Positions 41,322 through 48,143 of a DNA stretch of 49,264 nucleotides are shown here, piece after piece. The notes under the pieces are model-generated. The model was not told the origin of the DNA and made no database searches. It saw only the letters and a program-made list of their open reading frames with translations. A program made the position numbers and the translations under genes. This DNA is from Micromonospora wenchangensis (lineage in GTDB: Bacteria > Actinomycetota > Actinomycetes > Mycobacteriales > Micromonosporaceae). Numbering within the stretch: the stretch's first letter is position 1; each line of letters opens with the position of its first letter. The stretch is taken from assembly GCF_002210435.1 (NCBI RefSeq), contig NZ_MZMV01000052.1, forward strand, positions 1 to 49,264, read 5' to 3'.

Positions 41322-41735
41322 TCAGGTCAGGTCGTCGAGGAGCCGGACGACGTGCTGGCGGATCTCGTCGCGGACCTCGCGGACGACGGGTAGCGGCTGG
41401 CCGGCGGGGTCGGTGAGTTTCCAGTCCTCGTAGCGTGTGCCGGGGAAGACGGGGCAGGTGTCGCCGCAGCCCATCGTGATGATCACGTCGCTGGCCTCGG
41501 CGGTGTTCCAGTCGAGGATCTTCGGCTGTTCGCCCGCGATGTCGATGCCGACCTCGCGCATGGCTTCGACCGCGACGGGGTTGACGTGTTCGGCGGGTGC
41601 GGAGCCGGCGGAGCGGACCTCGACGGTGTCCCCGGCGAGGTGGCGCAGCCAGCCGGCGGCCATCTGGGAACGGCCGGCGTTGTGGACGCAGACGAACAGC
41701 ACCGATGGCGTGGTGTGCCGGGTGGGGGTGCTCAT
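41322..41735 (-). CDS. arsC: Arsenate reductase ArsC (low-molecular-weight phosphatase fold)
   Basis: This 137-residue enzyme has the phosphatase-like P-loop VLFVCVHNAGRSQMA (Cys16-Arg22 region), a GCGDTCPVFPG segment with two further Cys residues, and the acid loop near the centre. It reduces arsenate to arsenite using thioredoxin or mycothiol/mycoredoxin. It is the last gene of the arsR-aquaporin-acetyltransferase-arsC run, 28 nt after the acetyltransferase gene. Confidence 0.9.
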   Translation of the reverse strand: MSTPTRHTTPSVLFVCVHNAGRSQMAAGWLRHLAGDTVEVRSAGSAPAEHVNPVAVEAMREVGIDIAGEQPKILDWNTAEASDVIITMGCGDTCPVFPGTRYEDWKLTDPAGQPLPVVREVRDEIRQHVVRLLDDLT

Positions 41736-41763
41736 GGGTGGACCTCTTCCGGTGCGGCGGCGG

Positions 41764-42282
41764 TCAGGTGATGGCGGGACTGCGGCGTTCGATGAGGACG
41801 ACGTCGCGCCACCGGTCGTGGTGGCGGCCGAGGCGTTCGCGGACGCCGACGGTGCGGAAGCCGCAGGCGTGGTGCAGGGCGAGGCTGGCGGTGTTCTCGG
41901 GGAAGACCCCGGACTGGATGGTCCAGATGCCGGCCTGTTCGGTGGAGTCGATGAGGCGGTGGAGCAGGAGCCGGCCGACGCCCCGGCCCCGCGCGTCGGG
42001 GTGGACGTAGACGGAGTGCTCCACGACCCCGGCGTAGACGCACCGGTTGGACACCGGGGTGCACGCGACCCAGCCGAGCACGCGGTCGGCAGCCGTGTGG
42101 TCGAGGGCGACCCAGCGGTGTCCGGGCAGGCGGGTGGCGGTGAACCGGGCCCAGGTGGGTGGTTCGGTCTCGAAGGTGGCGTCGCCGGTGGCGATCCCGT
42201 GCCGGTAGATGTCGAGCACCGCCGGGGCGTGCTCGTCGGTCATCGGCACGAGATCGGGTCGGGGCGACCGGACGCCGGTCAT
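41764..42282 (-). CDS. GNAT acetyltransferase, phosphinothricin/ArsN-like
   Basis: This 172-residue GNAT protein resembles phosphinothricin acetyltransferases (Pat/Bar). It has IYRHGIATGDATFETEPPTW at the front, the acetyl-CoA loop VHPDARGRGVGRLLLHRL and GIWTIQSGVFPENTASLALH. Within ars operons such proteins (ArsN1) acetylate arsinothricin, an arsenic analogue of phosphinothricin. The context between arsC and an aquaporin makes that the best inference; general amino-acid or phosphinothricin acetylation is the alternative. The ATG overlaps the aquaporin stop (ATGA). Confidence 0.8.
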   Translation of the reverse strand: MTGVRSPRPDLVPMTDEHAPAVLDIYRHGIATGDATFETEPPTWARFTATRLPGHRWVALDHTAADRVLGWVACTPVSNRCVYAGVVEHSVYVHPDARGRGVGRLLLHRLIDSTEQAGIWTIQSGVFPENTASLALHHACGFRTVGVRERLGRHHDRWRDVVLIERRSPAIT

Positions 42283-43031
42283 GAGGCGGCCCGTTCCGGC
42301 TGCGCCGGTGCCAGCTCGACCGCCGCCGCGTCCCGCCGTCGGACGGTCGGATACCACCAGGTGATCGCGGCGACCGCGACCCCGACGGCGGCGAGCTGCG
42401 CGGCGACGAACCCGGCCGCCGAGGTGGGGGCGATGCCGGCGAAGGTGTCGGTGAACATGCGGCCGATCGTGACGGCCGGGTTGGCGAACGAGGTGGAGGC
42501 GGTGAACCAGTACGCGCCGCCGATCCACGCCCCGACCGCCGCCGGGGCGAAGTCGGTCCGGCGGGCCCGGGTGAGGGCGGCGATCAGCAGTAGGAGCCCG
42601 GCGGTCGCGACGACCTCGGCCAACCACAGTCCGCCCCCGTCCCGCCGGTGGGTGGAGACCGTGACGGCGGGCAGCCCGAACATCAGGTGCGCGAGCACCG
42701 TGCCGCCGACCGCACCGATCACCTGCGCCACGACGTACGCGCCGAGGTCACGGGTCGACAGCCCGGTTCCCGTACGGCGGGCCTGCCACCAGTCGGCGAG
42801 TGACACGACGGGGTTGAGGTGGGCGCCGGACACCGGGCCGAAAATGAGGATCAGCGCGCCGAGGGCGAACGCGGTGGCGATGCTGTTCTCCAGCAGTTGC
42901 AGCCCCATGTCGCCCGGCGACAGGCGGGTGGCGGCGATCCCGGAGCCGACCACGGCGGTGACGAGCAGGCCGGTGCCGACCAGTTCCGCCGACGCCCGAC
43001 GCAGCACGGCGTACGGCGGGTCGGGCGTCAC
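42279..43031 (-). CDS. MIP/aquaporin-family channel of the ars operon
   Basis: This 250-residue channel has six helices and two half-helix motifs. The first is SGAHLNPVVS (NPV instead of NPA), the second SFANPAVTIGR. Aquaglyceroporins in bacterial ars operons (AqpS type) carry arsenite or methylarsenite across the membrane, here likely outward once ArsC has made arsenite. No Acr3 or ArsB pump is seen, so this channel would be the only exit route. The GTG overlaps the arsR stop (GTGA) and its 3' end overlaps the acetyltransferase start. Confidence 0.88.
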   Translation of the reverse strand: MTPDPPYAVLRRASAELVGTGLLVTAVVGSGIAATRLSPGDMGLQLLENSIATAFALGALILIFGPVSGAHLNPVVSLADWWQARRTGTGLSTRDLGAYVVAQVIGAVGGTVLAHLMFGLPAVTVSTHRRDGGGLWLAEVVATAGLLLLIAALTRARRTDFAPAAVGAWIGGAYWFTASTSFANPAVTIGRMFTDTFAGIAPTSAAGFVAAQLAAVGVAVAAITWWYPTVRRRDAAAVELAPAQPERAAS

Positions 43032-43408
43032 CGGGTCGACCCGGTCGAGGCGGCGGCAGCCGAGACGTCCAGGAGCTGGGACAGGGCGGCGAGGCGGGCC
43101 GGGACGATCCAGTAGTAGACCCAGGTGCCCCGGCGCTGGCAGTCGATCAACCCGGCCTCGCGCAGCACCTTCAGGTGGTGGGAGATCGTCGGGCCGGTCA
43201 GGGTGAACGCGTCGGTCAGCTCGCACACGCACACCTCGCCGCCGGCCCGCGCGGCGATCAGGGACAGCAGCCGCAGCCTCACCGGGTCGCCGAGGGCCTT
43301 GAAGCCGCGCGCCAGACCGGCGGCGGCGTCCTCCGTCAGGGCCTCGGTGACCATCGGCACGCAGCAGGCCGACGGGTCGGCGAGGACCGGCAGTTCTTGT
43401 CTCGACAC
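43028..43408 (-). CDS. arsR: Arsenic-responsive repressor ArsR
   Basis: This 126-residue winged-helix repressor has ALGDPVRLRLLSLIA, the metal-binding EVCVCELTDAF (CxC of the ELCVC type) and the recognition helix TGPTISHHLKVLREAGL. Extra Cys at SACCVP near the N-terminus could bind the third coordination position. It represses its own operon and the divergent arsI gene and releases DNA on binding As(III). The GTG at 43408 lies 7 nt after a CAAACT -10 box, so translation may be leaderless. Confidence 0.92.
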   Translation of the reverse strand: MSRQELPVLADPSACCVPMVTEALTEDAAAGLARGFKALGDPVRLRLLSLIAARAGGEVCVCELTDAFTLTGPTISHHLKVLREAGLIDCQRRGTWVYYWIVPARLAALSQLLDVSAAAASTGSTR

Positions 43409-43414
43409 CCGTCT

Positions 43415-43443
43415 AGTTTGACAAGCATCAAACCAGAGTGCAA
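43415..43443 (-). promoter_or_regulatory. Promoter of arsR, leaderless
   Basis: On the minus strand TTGCAC (43443-43438), a 17-nt spacer and CAAACT (43420-43415) place the start site at about the GTG at 43408. The -10 overlaps the operator at 43416-43433. Confidence 0.4.
43416..43433. promoter_or_regulatory. ArsR operator shared by divergent promoters
   Basis: GTTTGA and TCAAAC are perfect 6-bp arms around 6 nt (CAAGCA). The core TTGACAAGCATCAA resembles known ArsR-family operators. It covers the arsR -10 and the arsI -35. A second, weaker TAGA/TCTA repeat lies at 43453-43466. Confidence 0.55.
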
Positions 43444-43446
43444 TCT
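43418..43446 (+). promoter_or_regulatory. Promoter of arsI
   Basis: A perfect TTGACA -35 (43418-43423), a 17-nt spacer and CAATCT (43441-43446) lead to a start near 43453. AGGAGG at 43473-43478 serves the ATG at 43485. The weak -10 and strong -35 inside the operator suit tight repression. Confidence 0.45.
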
Positions 43447-43484
43447 TCTGCCTAGACAGTTATCTAAACAACAGGAGGTGTGGG

Positions 43485-43931
43485 ATGTCCCGCGTCCAGC
43501 TCGCCCTGCGCGTCTCCGACCTGGAAGGGTCGATCGCGTTCTACTCGAAGCTGTTCGGCACCGAGCCGGCCAAGCGGCGACCCGGCTACGCCAACTTCGC
43601 CATCGAGGAGCCCCCGCTGAAGCTGGTCCTGCTCGAAGGCGACCCGGACCAGGCCACCGCGCTCGACCACCTCGGGGTCGAGGTCTTCGACGGCGCGCAG
43701 GTCACCGCCGCCACCGACCGGCTCACCGAGGCCGGGCTGATCACCCTGACCGAGAACGACACCTCCTGCTGCTACGCCGTCCAGGACAAGGTCTGGGTCC
43801 GTGGACCCGGCGACGAGCGCTGGGAGGTGTACGTGGTCAAGGGCGACTCCGACCAGTACGGCACCTCCGCGCAGACCCCGCCCGCAGCCGACGACGAAAG
43901 CACGTGCTGCGCGACCACGTCCCGGAGCTGA
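43485..43931 (+). CDS. arsI: ArsI/CadI-family C-As lyase (VOC fold)
   Basis: This 148-residue VOC protein matches the ArsI/CadI family: RVQLALRVSDLEGSIAFYSKLFG, then NDTSCCYAVQDKVWVRGPGDE with the paired Cys that binds trivalent methylarsenic, and WEVYVVKGDSDQYG. ArsI cleaves the carbon-arsenic bond of methylarsenite or aromatic arsenicals with Fe(II) and O2. A further Cys pair (STCC) near the C-terminus is typical of the family. It is divergent from arsR and shares its operator. CadI-type cadmium-induced proteins are the alternative, but the context favours arsenic. Confidence 0.88.
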   Translation: MSRVQLALRVSDLEGSIAFYSKLFGTEPAKRRPGYANFAIEEPPLKLVLLEGDPDQATALDHLGVEVFDGAQVTAATDRLTEAGLITLTENDTSCCYAVQDKVWVRGPGDERWEVYVVKGDSDQYGTSAQTPPAADDESTCCATTSRS

Positions 43932-43941
43932 CGCCTGGGGG

Positions 43942-44517
43942 CTACACCGGGGGCGGGGTGAGCCAGCCGAGGGGTTCTCCGCTGAGGGCGGCTTCCGCCA
44001 GGCGGTGCGCGCTGGCGGTCTTCAGTGCCGCACGTGAGCTGTCGATCCAGCGTTGGACGTCGCCGATGCCCTGGTGGCGGTATTCGACCGCCTGGACGAG
44101 GCATTCCAGTTTGTCGGCGTCGCGGGCGACGATGGCCTCAGGTGTCTCGCCCGCTTCGTACTCGGCGACGGCGGCGTTGACGAGGTCGGCGACGGCCGGC
44201 GGGCAGGCGGCGACCTGGTCGGCGGTGACCGTGGCGTTGGGTGCGGCGGTGAGATAGCGCCTGGCGATGTGCGGGATGTCGGTGATCCGGGTTTCCTGGG
44301 TGTCGTGCAGGACGCACAGCATCGACACCCGGGCCGGGTCGACACCTTCCATGGCAGCGAGCATCATCCCGATCAGCGCGGTCCGGAACGAGTGGTCCGC
44401 GATGGATTCGGGGTGCTTGACGCCGGCGAACCACCAACCGGTGCGGGCGGCGCGCTTGAGGACGCCGGCCTCGAAGATGAAGCGCATGGCTCCGGCGGCG
44501 TCGTGGTCGTCGTTCAT
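43942..44517 (-). CDS. HD-domain phosphohydrolase (YfbR/HDDC2-like)
   Basis: This 191-residue protein has an HD domain: HPESIADHSFRTALIG (first His), MLCVLHDTQE (HD pair) and an Asp in VARDADKLECLVQAVEY. That is the metal-binding pattern of YfbR/HDDC2-type 5'-deoxynucleotidases. It probably hydrolyses a (deoxy)nucleoside monophosphate. It converges with arsI (10 bp apart). Its ATG overlaps a short upstream frame by ATGA. Confidence 0.83.
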   Translation of the reverse strand: MNDDHDAAGAMRFIFEAGVLKRAARTGWWFAGVKHPESIADHSFRTALIGMMLAAMEGVDPARVSMLCVLHDTQETRITDIPHIARRYLTAAPNATVTADQVAACPPAVADLVNAAVAEYEAGETPEAIVARDADKLECLVQAVEYRHQGIGDVQRWIDSSRAALKTASAHRLAEAALSGEPLGWLTPPPV

Positions 44518-44609
44518 CTGCCCGTCCCTGTGCCGGTGACTCCGTCTGCCCGCAGGCTGTAGACGATAGAGGTAGGTTCTTCGGCTGCTCGCGCAGTTCT
44601 CTCGATCAT
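44514..44609 (-). CDS. Possible 31-residue upstream ORF coupled to the HD gene
   Basis: This frame starts at an ATG with AAGGA 9 nt upstream, encodes a 31-residue peptide beginning MIERTARAAEEPTSIVYSLR, and ends in an ATGA overlap with the HD-domain gene. An alternative ATG lies at 44618. It has no recognisable domain and its codon use is less GC-rich than its neighbours. It could be a translational coupler or leader peptide, or the remnant tail of a lost gene; I would not insist it is real. Confidence 0.25.
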   Translation of the reverse strand: MIERTARAAEEPTSIVYSLRADGVTGTGTGR

Positions 44610-44827
44610 CCAGATCATTCCTTCACCCCGAAGGGCCGAGTCGAGCAGGCCGAAGCCGGTTGACGACCGACCCACACCCAGCCTTGGGCGATGTGCCAGG
44701 ACAACCCTCAACGAACACCCGGAGATTGCAGGCGAGGGGCGCTCCGGCGCGCGGCATGTCGGGGTACCGTCCGACGAGGTGGCGGCCGGTTGAGGTTGCC
44801 TGGGCCTCGTGATCTTGGAGTGGCGCT
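44518..44827. other. Divergent intergenic region
   Basis: Apart from the short frame at 44514-44609, this region between the HD gene and the XRE regulator shows no gene. It is less GC-rich than average. No clear -10/-35 pair stands out; GGAG at 44817-44820 serves the XRE gene. Confidence 0.35.
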
Positions 44828-45997
44828 ATGGCCTCGTCCGTCGATCCGCGCTTCGGCGCAGCTCTCCGTGAGTTTCGGCAGCGGCGAGGGTTGTCACTTC
44901 GGCTTCTGGGACAGCTTGCTCATCGGAGCAAGAGTCATCTGCACGAGTTGGAGGCGGGGCTCAAGGCTCCGACGGTCGACACTGCGCGTCACCTGGACCG
45001 GGTCCTTGACGCGGGGGGTGCGCTTGCTCGGTTGGCGGATGCGCCAGTCGACCACGCGGCCGAGGCCGGTGAGCTGCGGGCGAGGGTTGCCGCCAGCGAT
45101 GTCAGCGGGGACGTGCTCGATCGGATCGAGCAGGGCGTCGACGATCTGGCCAGTTCCTATCCGACGATGGTCCCGGCGGATCTCCTGCCGTTGGTGCGGA
45201 GGCATCTTTCGTACGTGGGGCGGCTGCTGGACGGACGGGTGACGCTCGCGCAGCAGCGGCGGTTGTTGGTGGCCGGTGGCTGGCTGGCGGTGCTGCGGGC
45301 GACGGTTCACATCGACCTGCGGCAGCGGACCGCTGCGGTCGCTCACCTGCGAGCCGCTCGTGATCTTGCCGACCATGCTGAGCATGGCGAGATCCAGGCA
45401 TGGTGCCTCGAAACCCGGGCCTGGGACGTGTTGACCCAAGGCGACTACCGGACAGCACTCGATCTCTCCCGACAAGCGCAGCGGATCGCCCCGAAGGGGA
45501 GTTCCGCCCGCATTCAGGCGACTGCTCAGGAGGCCCGCGCGTGGGCGCGGATCGGGGACGTCGGTGCGACCCGGCGGGCGTTGGACCGGGTGGAGCGGCT
45601 GACGGCGAATCTGCCCGTTCCGGAGCGGGCCGAGCACCACTATCGCTACGACCCCACCAAGGCCGTTGCCTATGCAGCCACGACTCTGGCATGGGCGGGT
45701 GACCCCGGCGCCGAGCAGGTGGCGCGGGCGGTGCTGACCGAGCTGGACCCGCACGGCGACGGTGGAGCACGGCCCCGCCGGTCCGCGTCGGCCCGCCTCG
45801 ACCTCGGTCTCGCCCTGGTCGCCGCCGGCCAGTCGGACGAGGCGGCTGCGCTGGGGACGCAGGCGGTGACGTCCGGCCGGGTGGTGCCGTCGAACTGGTG
45901 GCGGGCTGCGGAGTTGTTGGCAAAGGTGGAGCAGTCGGGAGCGCCCGAGGCGGCAACATTGCGTGACGCGTGCCTGGAATACGCACCCAGGCGGTAG
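44828..45997 (+). CDS. XRE regulator with TPR-like C-terminus
   Basis: This 389-residue protein has an N-terminal XRE helix-turn-helix (FGAALREFRQRRGLSLRLLGQLAHRSKSHLHELEAG, about 9-45, followed by VLDAGGAL). A long helical region (about 100-385) with TPR-like pairs such as TAAVAHLRAARDLADHAEHG and DYRTALDLSRQAQRI follows. This layout is common in actinobacterial signal-binding regulators. Target and ligand are unknown. It has lower GC at third positions than most of the window (many TTG, CGT and GCT codons), suggesting transfer. Confidence 0.8.
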   Translation: MASSVDPRFGAALREFRQRRGLSLRLLGQLAHRSKSHLHELEAGLKAPTVDTARHLDRVLDAGGALARLADAPVDHAAEAGELRARVAASDVSGDVLDRIEQGVDDLASSYPTMVPADLLPLVRRHLSYVGRLLDGRVTLAQQRRLLVAGGWLAVLRATVHIDLRQRTAAVAHLRAARDLADHAEHGEIQAWCLETRAWDVLTQGDYRTALDLSRQAQRIAPKGSSARIQATAQEARAWARIGDVGATRRALDRVERLTANLPVPERAEHHYRYDPTKAVAYAATTLAWAGDPGAEQVARAVLTELDPHGDGGARPRRSASARLDLGLALVAAGQSDEAAALGTQAVTSGRVVPSNWWRAAELLAKVEQSGAPEAATLRDACLEYAPRR

Positions 45998-46146
45998 CCG
46001 CCAGCGGACAGAACACCCGGTTAGCGGACGCTCACCCTCTGGATCGGCGGCGAGCCGGGCGTAACGCTGAACCTCACTGAAGCCGGACGCGGGACGAGGC
46101 ACATCAACAGATGTCCTCCGCGTCCTGACGACGGAGGGTCGGCCAC

Positions 46147-46272
46147 ATGACGATGAGTATCGGACTTCGGCGATGGCGGCGCATCTGCCGGTGTGGAGTC
46201 GACCTGCCCTGCCATGCCCGGCACCGGCTTCCGATCGGGCACGGCCACCGGCCCGGGGACGGTGAGCGGTGA
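46147..46272 (+). CDS. 41-residue Cys-containing microprotein
   Basis: The frame encodes MTMSIGLRRWRRICRCG followed by VDLPCHARHRLPIGHGHR. CRCG with a further Cys and several His residues could bind zinc. There is no strong ribosome binding site. Its TGA overlaps the GTG of the next frame (GTGA), the same coupling seen throughout the window, which favours both being real. It has no family I recognise. Confidence 0.4.
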   Translation: MTMSIGLRRWRRICRCGVDLPCHARHRLPIGHGHRPGDGER

Positions 46273-46439
46273 CCAGCAGTGCGGTGCAGATGGTCCTCCC
46301 GGTTCACCCTCACGGGCTCGACGGCTCGTGCGTCGGGTATCGGGTGCGCTGGGCGCGGTTGTCCCCGCACCCGTGCTGGCAGGTGGAGTGGGCGACCAGC
46401 CGGCAGGCCCGCGCGAGCGGATGGCCGAGCGGGGCGGTA
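46269..46439 (+). pseudogene. Probable 3'-truncated gene coupled to the Cys microprotein
   Basis: A GTG overlapping the previous stop opens a frame that begins TSSAVQMVLPVHPHGLDG and continues SCVGYRVRWARLSPHPCWQV, EWATSRQARASGWPSG. This part looks protein-like (Trp, Tyr and Cys present, few low-complexity runs). No stop occurs before the 3' end of the opposite-strand regulator at 46440, and beyond it the frame continues only as antisense of that gene. I read it as a small gene whose tail was lost or replaced at about 46430; a real short C-terminal overlap cannot be excluded. Confidence 0.3.
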
Positions 46440-47822
46440 TCAAGGGGCGACGAGGATGGCTGCGGCCCGTTGGTCGAGTTGCTTCGCGAATGCAGGCAGG
46501 CGTGGGCCGAAGCTGCTGAGCCGGGTACGGATGTTCTTCACGGCCACGGTGGCTCGGCCGGACCGGACGCCGACCATCGAGTCCAGGGCGCTGTTCCAGC
46601 TCTCGGTCGCCTCGCGGAGCCGTCCACGTGCACACTGGACGTCGGCGAGGTTGGCCAACGTCAGGGTGTGGATCCGCCGGTACGCCTCGGTGTCGCGGGT
46701 GGCGACCGAGCGGCGCAGCTCGGTTTCCGCAGCGGGAAGGTCGCCCAGGTCGCGAAGCGCCTGGCCGGCCTGGCTCGCCAGCGAGGTCGTGGTGAAACCG
46801 CTGGTCTGGATCCAGGTCGGCTCGTCGCCCGGGGACGCCTTCGCGAGGTGGGCCTCGGCGGCCCTGAGCGCCGCCGACGTCTTGGCCCGGTCGCCCGTCG
46901 CGGCGTGCCCCCGGGCGGTGAGAACGGTGAACAGCGCGGTCGCCGCCGGGGTCGCCCTTCCCCTCGACCAGGCGAGGGCCGAGGTGGCGAGTCGCAATGC
47001 CTCCGCACCGTGTCCCAGGTCGACAGCCTGATGCGCCATCGCCCGCAGCGTGAAACCGGCCAACGCCCGATCGTCCGCCTCGTTGGCCAGCCGCAGCGAC
47101 TGGAGGTAGTACCGCTGGGCCACCCCGTGCAGGGACGAATCGAACGCCTTCCAGCCCGCGAGATAGGTCAACTCGGCGGCGGCACTGAACATGGCCCGAC
47201 GATCCTGGTCGGACGCGAAGGTGCCCTGGAGGTAGCCGGCCACGTCGGAGGTGAGGTACTGGACCACGGCGAGCCGTGCATGCCCGCCGCCGAACCGCTC
47301 GTCGGCCCTGCTGAACACCGCGAGCATGTCACGTACGGCGTCGATCTCGCGGCGACCCACCGCCGCACCCCCGCCCCGCGCGCGCCGACCCCGCTCCGCG
47401 ACGTCCTCCCAGGAGTCCAGCGGGACGGCAAGCGCAGCCAGTGAGTACAGGGCGGTGAATCCGAACGCCCGTCGTTCCACGTCGGCTCTCCCGAGCGTCA
47501 GGAGATCAGTGGCCGGGTCGTGCCTCCACCAATCCAGGCCGGTCAGATCAGGTTCCAGGTTATCGCCGACGACAAGCCCGAGATCGGCCGGACCGACGAC
47601 CCGGCCCAACCGACGGGAGAAGGCTTCGGCCAGATAGCGGGAGGTCGTCTCGGTGGGCTTCACTCCGGCTATCCAGTGCCCCACGTGGGAACGGTCGCAG
47701 GACGGGAGCGCGCCACCGTTCTCCGACGCGACGGCACGTACCGCTGCGGCACAGGCGTCGTACGACCACCGGCACTCGCGAACGAGGGCCAGCAGTTTTT
47801 CGTTGCGTCGCCGTACTGCCAT
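46440..47822 (-). CDS. HTH-type regulator with TPR-like repeats
   Basis: This 460-residue protein has an N-terminal helix-turn-helix-like region (NEKLLALVRECRWSYDACAAA, SHVGHWIAGVKPTETTSRYL, about 7-65). A long alpha-helical TPR-like body follows with repeats such as RYYLQSLRLANEADDRALAG, GAEALRLATSALAW and AAETELRRSVATRDTEAY. This type is common in Streptomyces and Micromonospora as regulators of unknown signal. The ATG at 47822 has GGAAGG 6 nt upstream; an upstream in-frame start at 47867 is less likely. It is divergent from the microprotein and XRE pair at 47997. Confidence 0.75.
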   Translation of the reverse strand: MAVRRRNEKLLALVRECRWSYDACAAAVRAVASENGGALPSCDRSHVGHWIAGVKPTETTSRYLAEAFSRRLGRVVGPADLGLVVGDNLEPDLTGLDWWRHDPATDLLTLGRADVERRAFGFTALYSLAALAVPLDSWEDVAERGRRARGGGAAVGRREIDAVRDMLAVFSRADERFGGGHARLAVVQYLTSDVAGYLQGTFASDQDRRAMFSAAAELTYLAGWKAFDSSLHGVAQRYYLQSLRLANEADDRALAGFTLRAMAHQAVDLGHGAEALRLATSALAWSRGRATPAATALFTVLTARGHAATGDRAKTSAALRAAEAHLAKASPGDEPTWIQTSGFTTTSLASQAGQALRDLGDLPAAETELRRSVATRDTEAYRRIHTLTLANLADVQCARGRLREATESWNSALDSMVGVRSGRATVAVKNIRTRLSSFGPRLPAFAKQLDQRAAAILVAP

Positions 47823-47996
47823 CGGTGGCCTTCCCCGTTGCACTGCTTTCCACGCGTTCAACACCAACGCCGCCCGGCACGGCTTCCGAGCACCCCGGCA
47901 TCACCGTTTACTGCGAGTAGACCCTAGGGGACAGCGAGTGACAGGCGCAATGGTCACCCCGCCTCCCGACCGACGTGGCAGAAGGCGAGAACGCAG

Positions 47997-48143
47997 ATGA
48001 TTTCCCAGGTCCTGTCGGTCCTGTTCGGGGGGTTGGTGCCGGGCTTCCTGCTCGGGCTGCTCGCGTTCCGGGTCAAGTCCCGGTGGTGTCCCCGCTGCGG
48101 CGGGTCCACCCACACCATGCCGGTGCCGGGGCACGACCGGTGA
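47997..48143 (+). CDS. 48-residue membrane + zinc-ribbon microprotein
   Basis: This 48-residue frame encodes MISQVLSVLFGGLVPGFLLG, continues the hydrophobic stretch to about residue 24, then has a basic patch (RVKSRW) and a CPRCG knuckle followed by GSTHTMPVPGHDR. One transmembrane helix with a cytoplasmic CxxC-type half zinc ribbon is the likely structure. Its TGA overlaps the GTG of the XRE gene (GTGA). GAAGGCGAG lies upstream, somewhat far. The family is not one I can name. Confidence 0.55.
   Translation: MISQVLSVLFGGLVPGFLLGLLAFRVKSRWCPRCGGSTHTMPVPGHDR

Noticed and set aside
46269..47444. The full 391-codon plus-strand frame as one gene
   Set aside because: Only the first 55 or so residues look protein-like. 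The remainder is antisense to the regulator at 46440-47822, so I list only the front part as a possible truncated gene.
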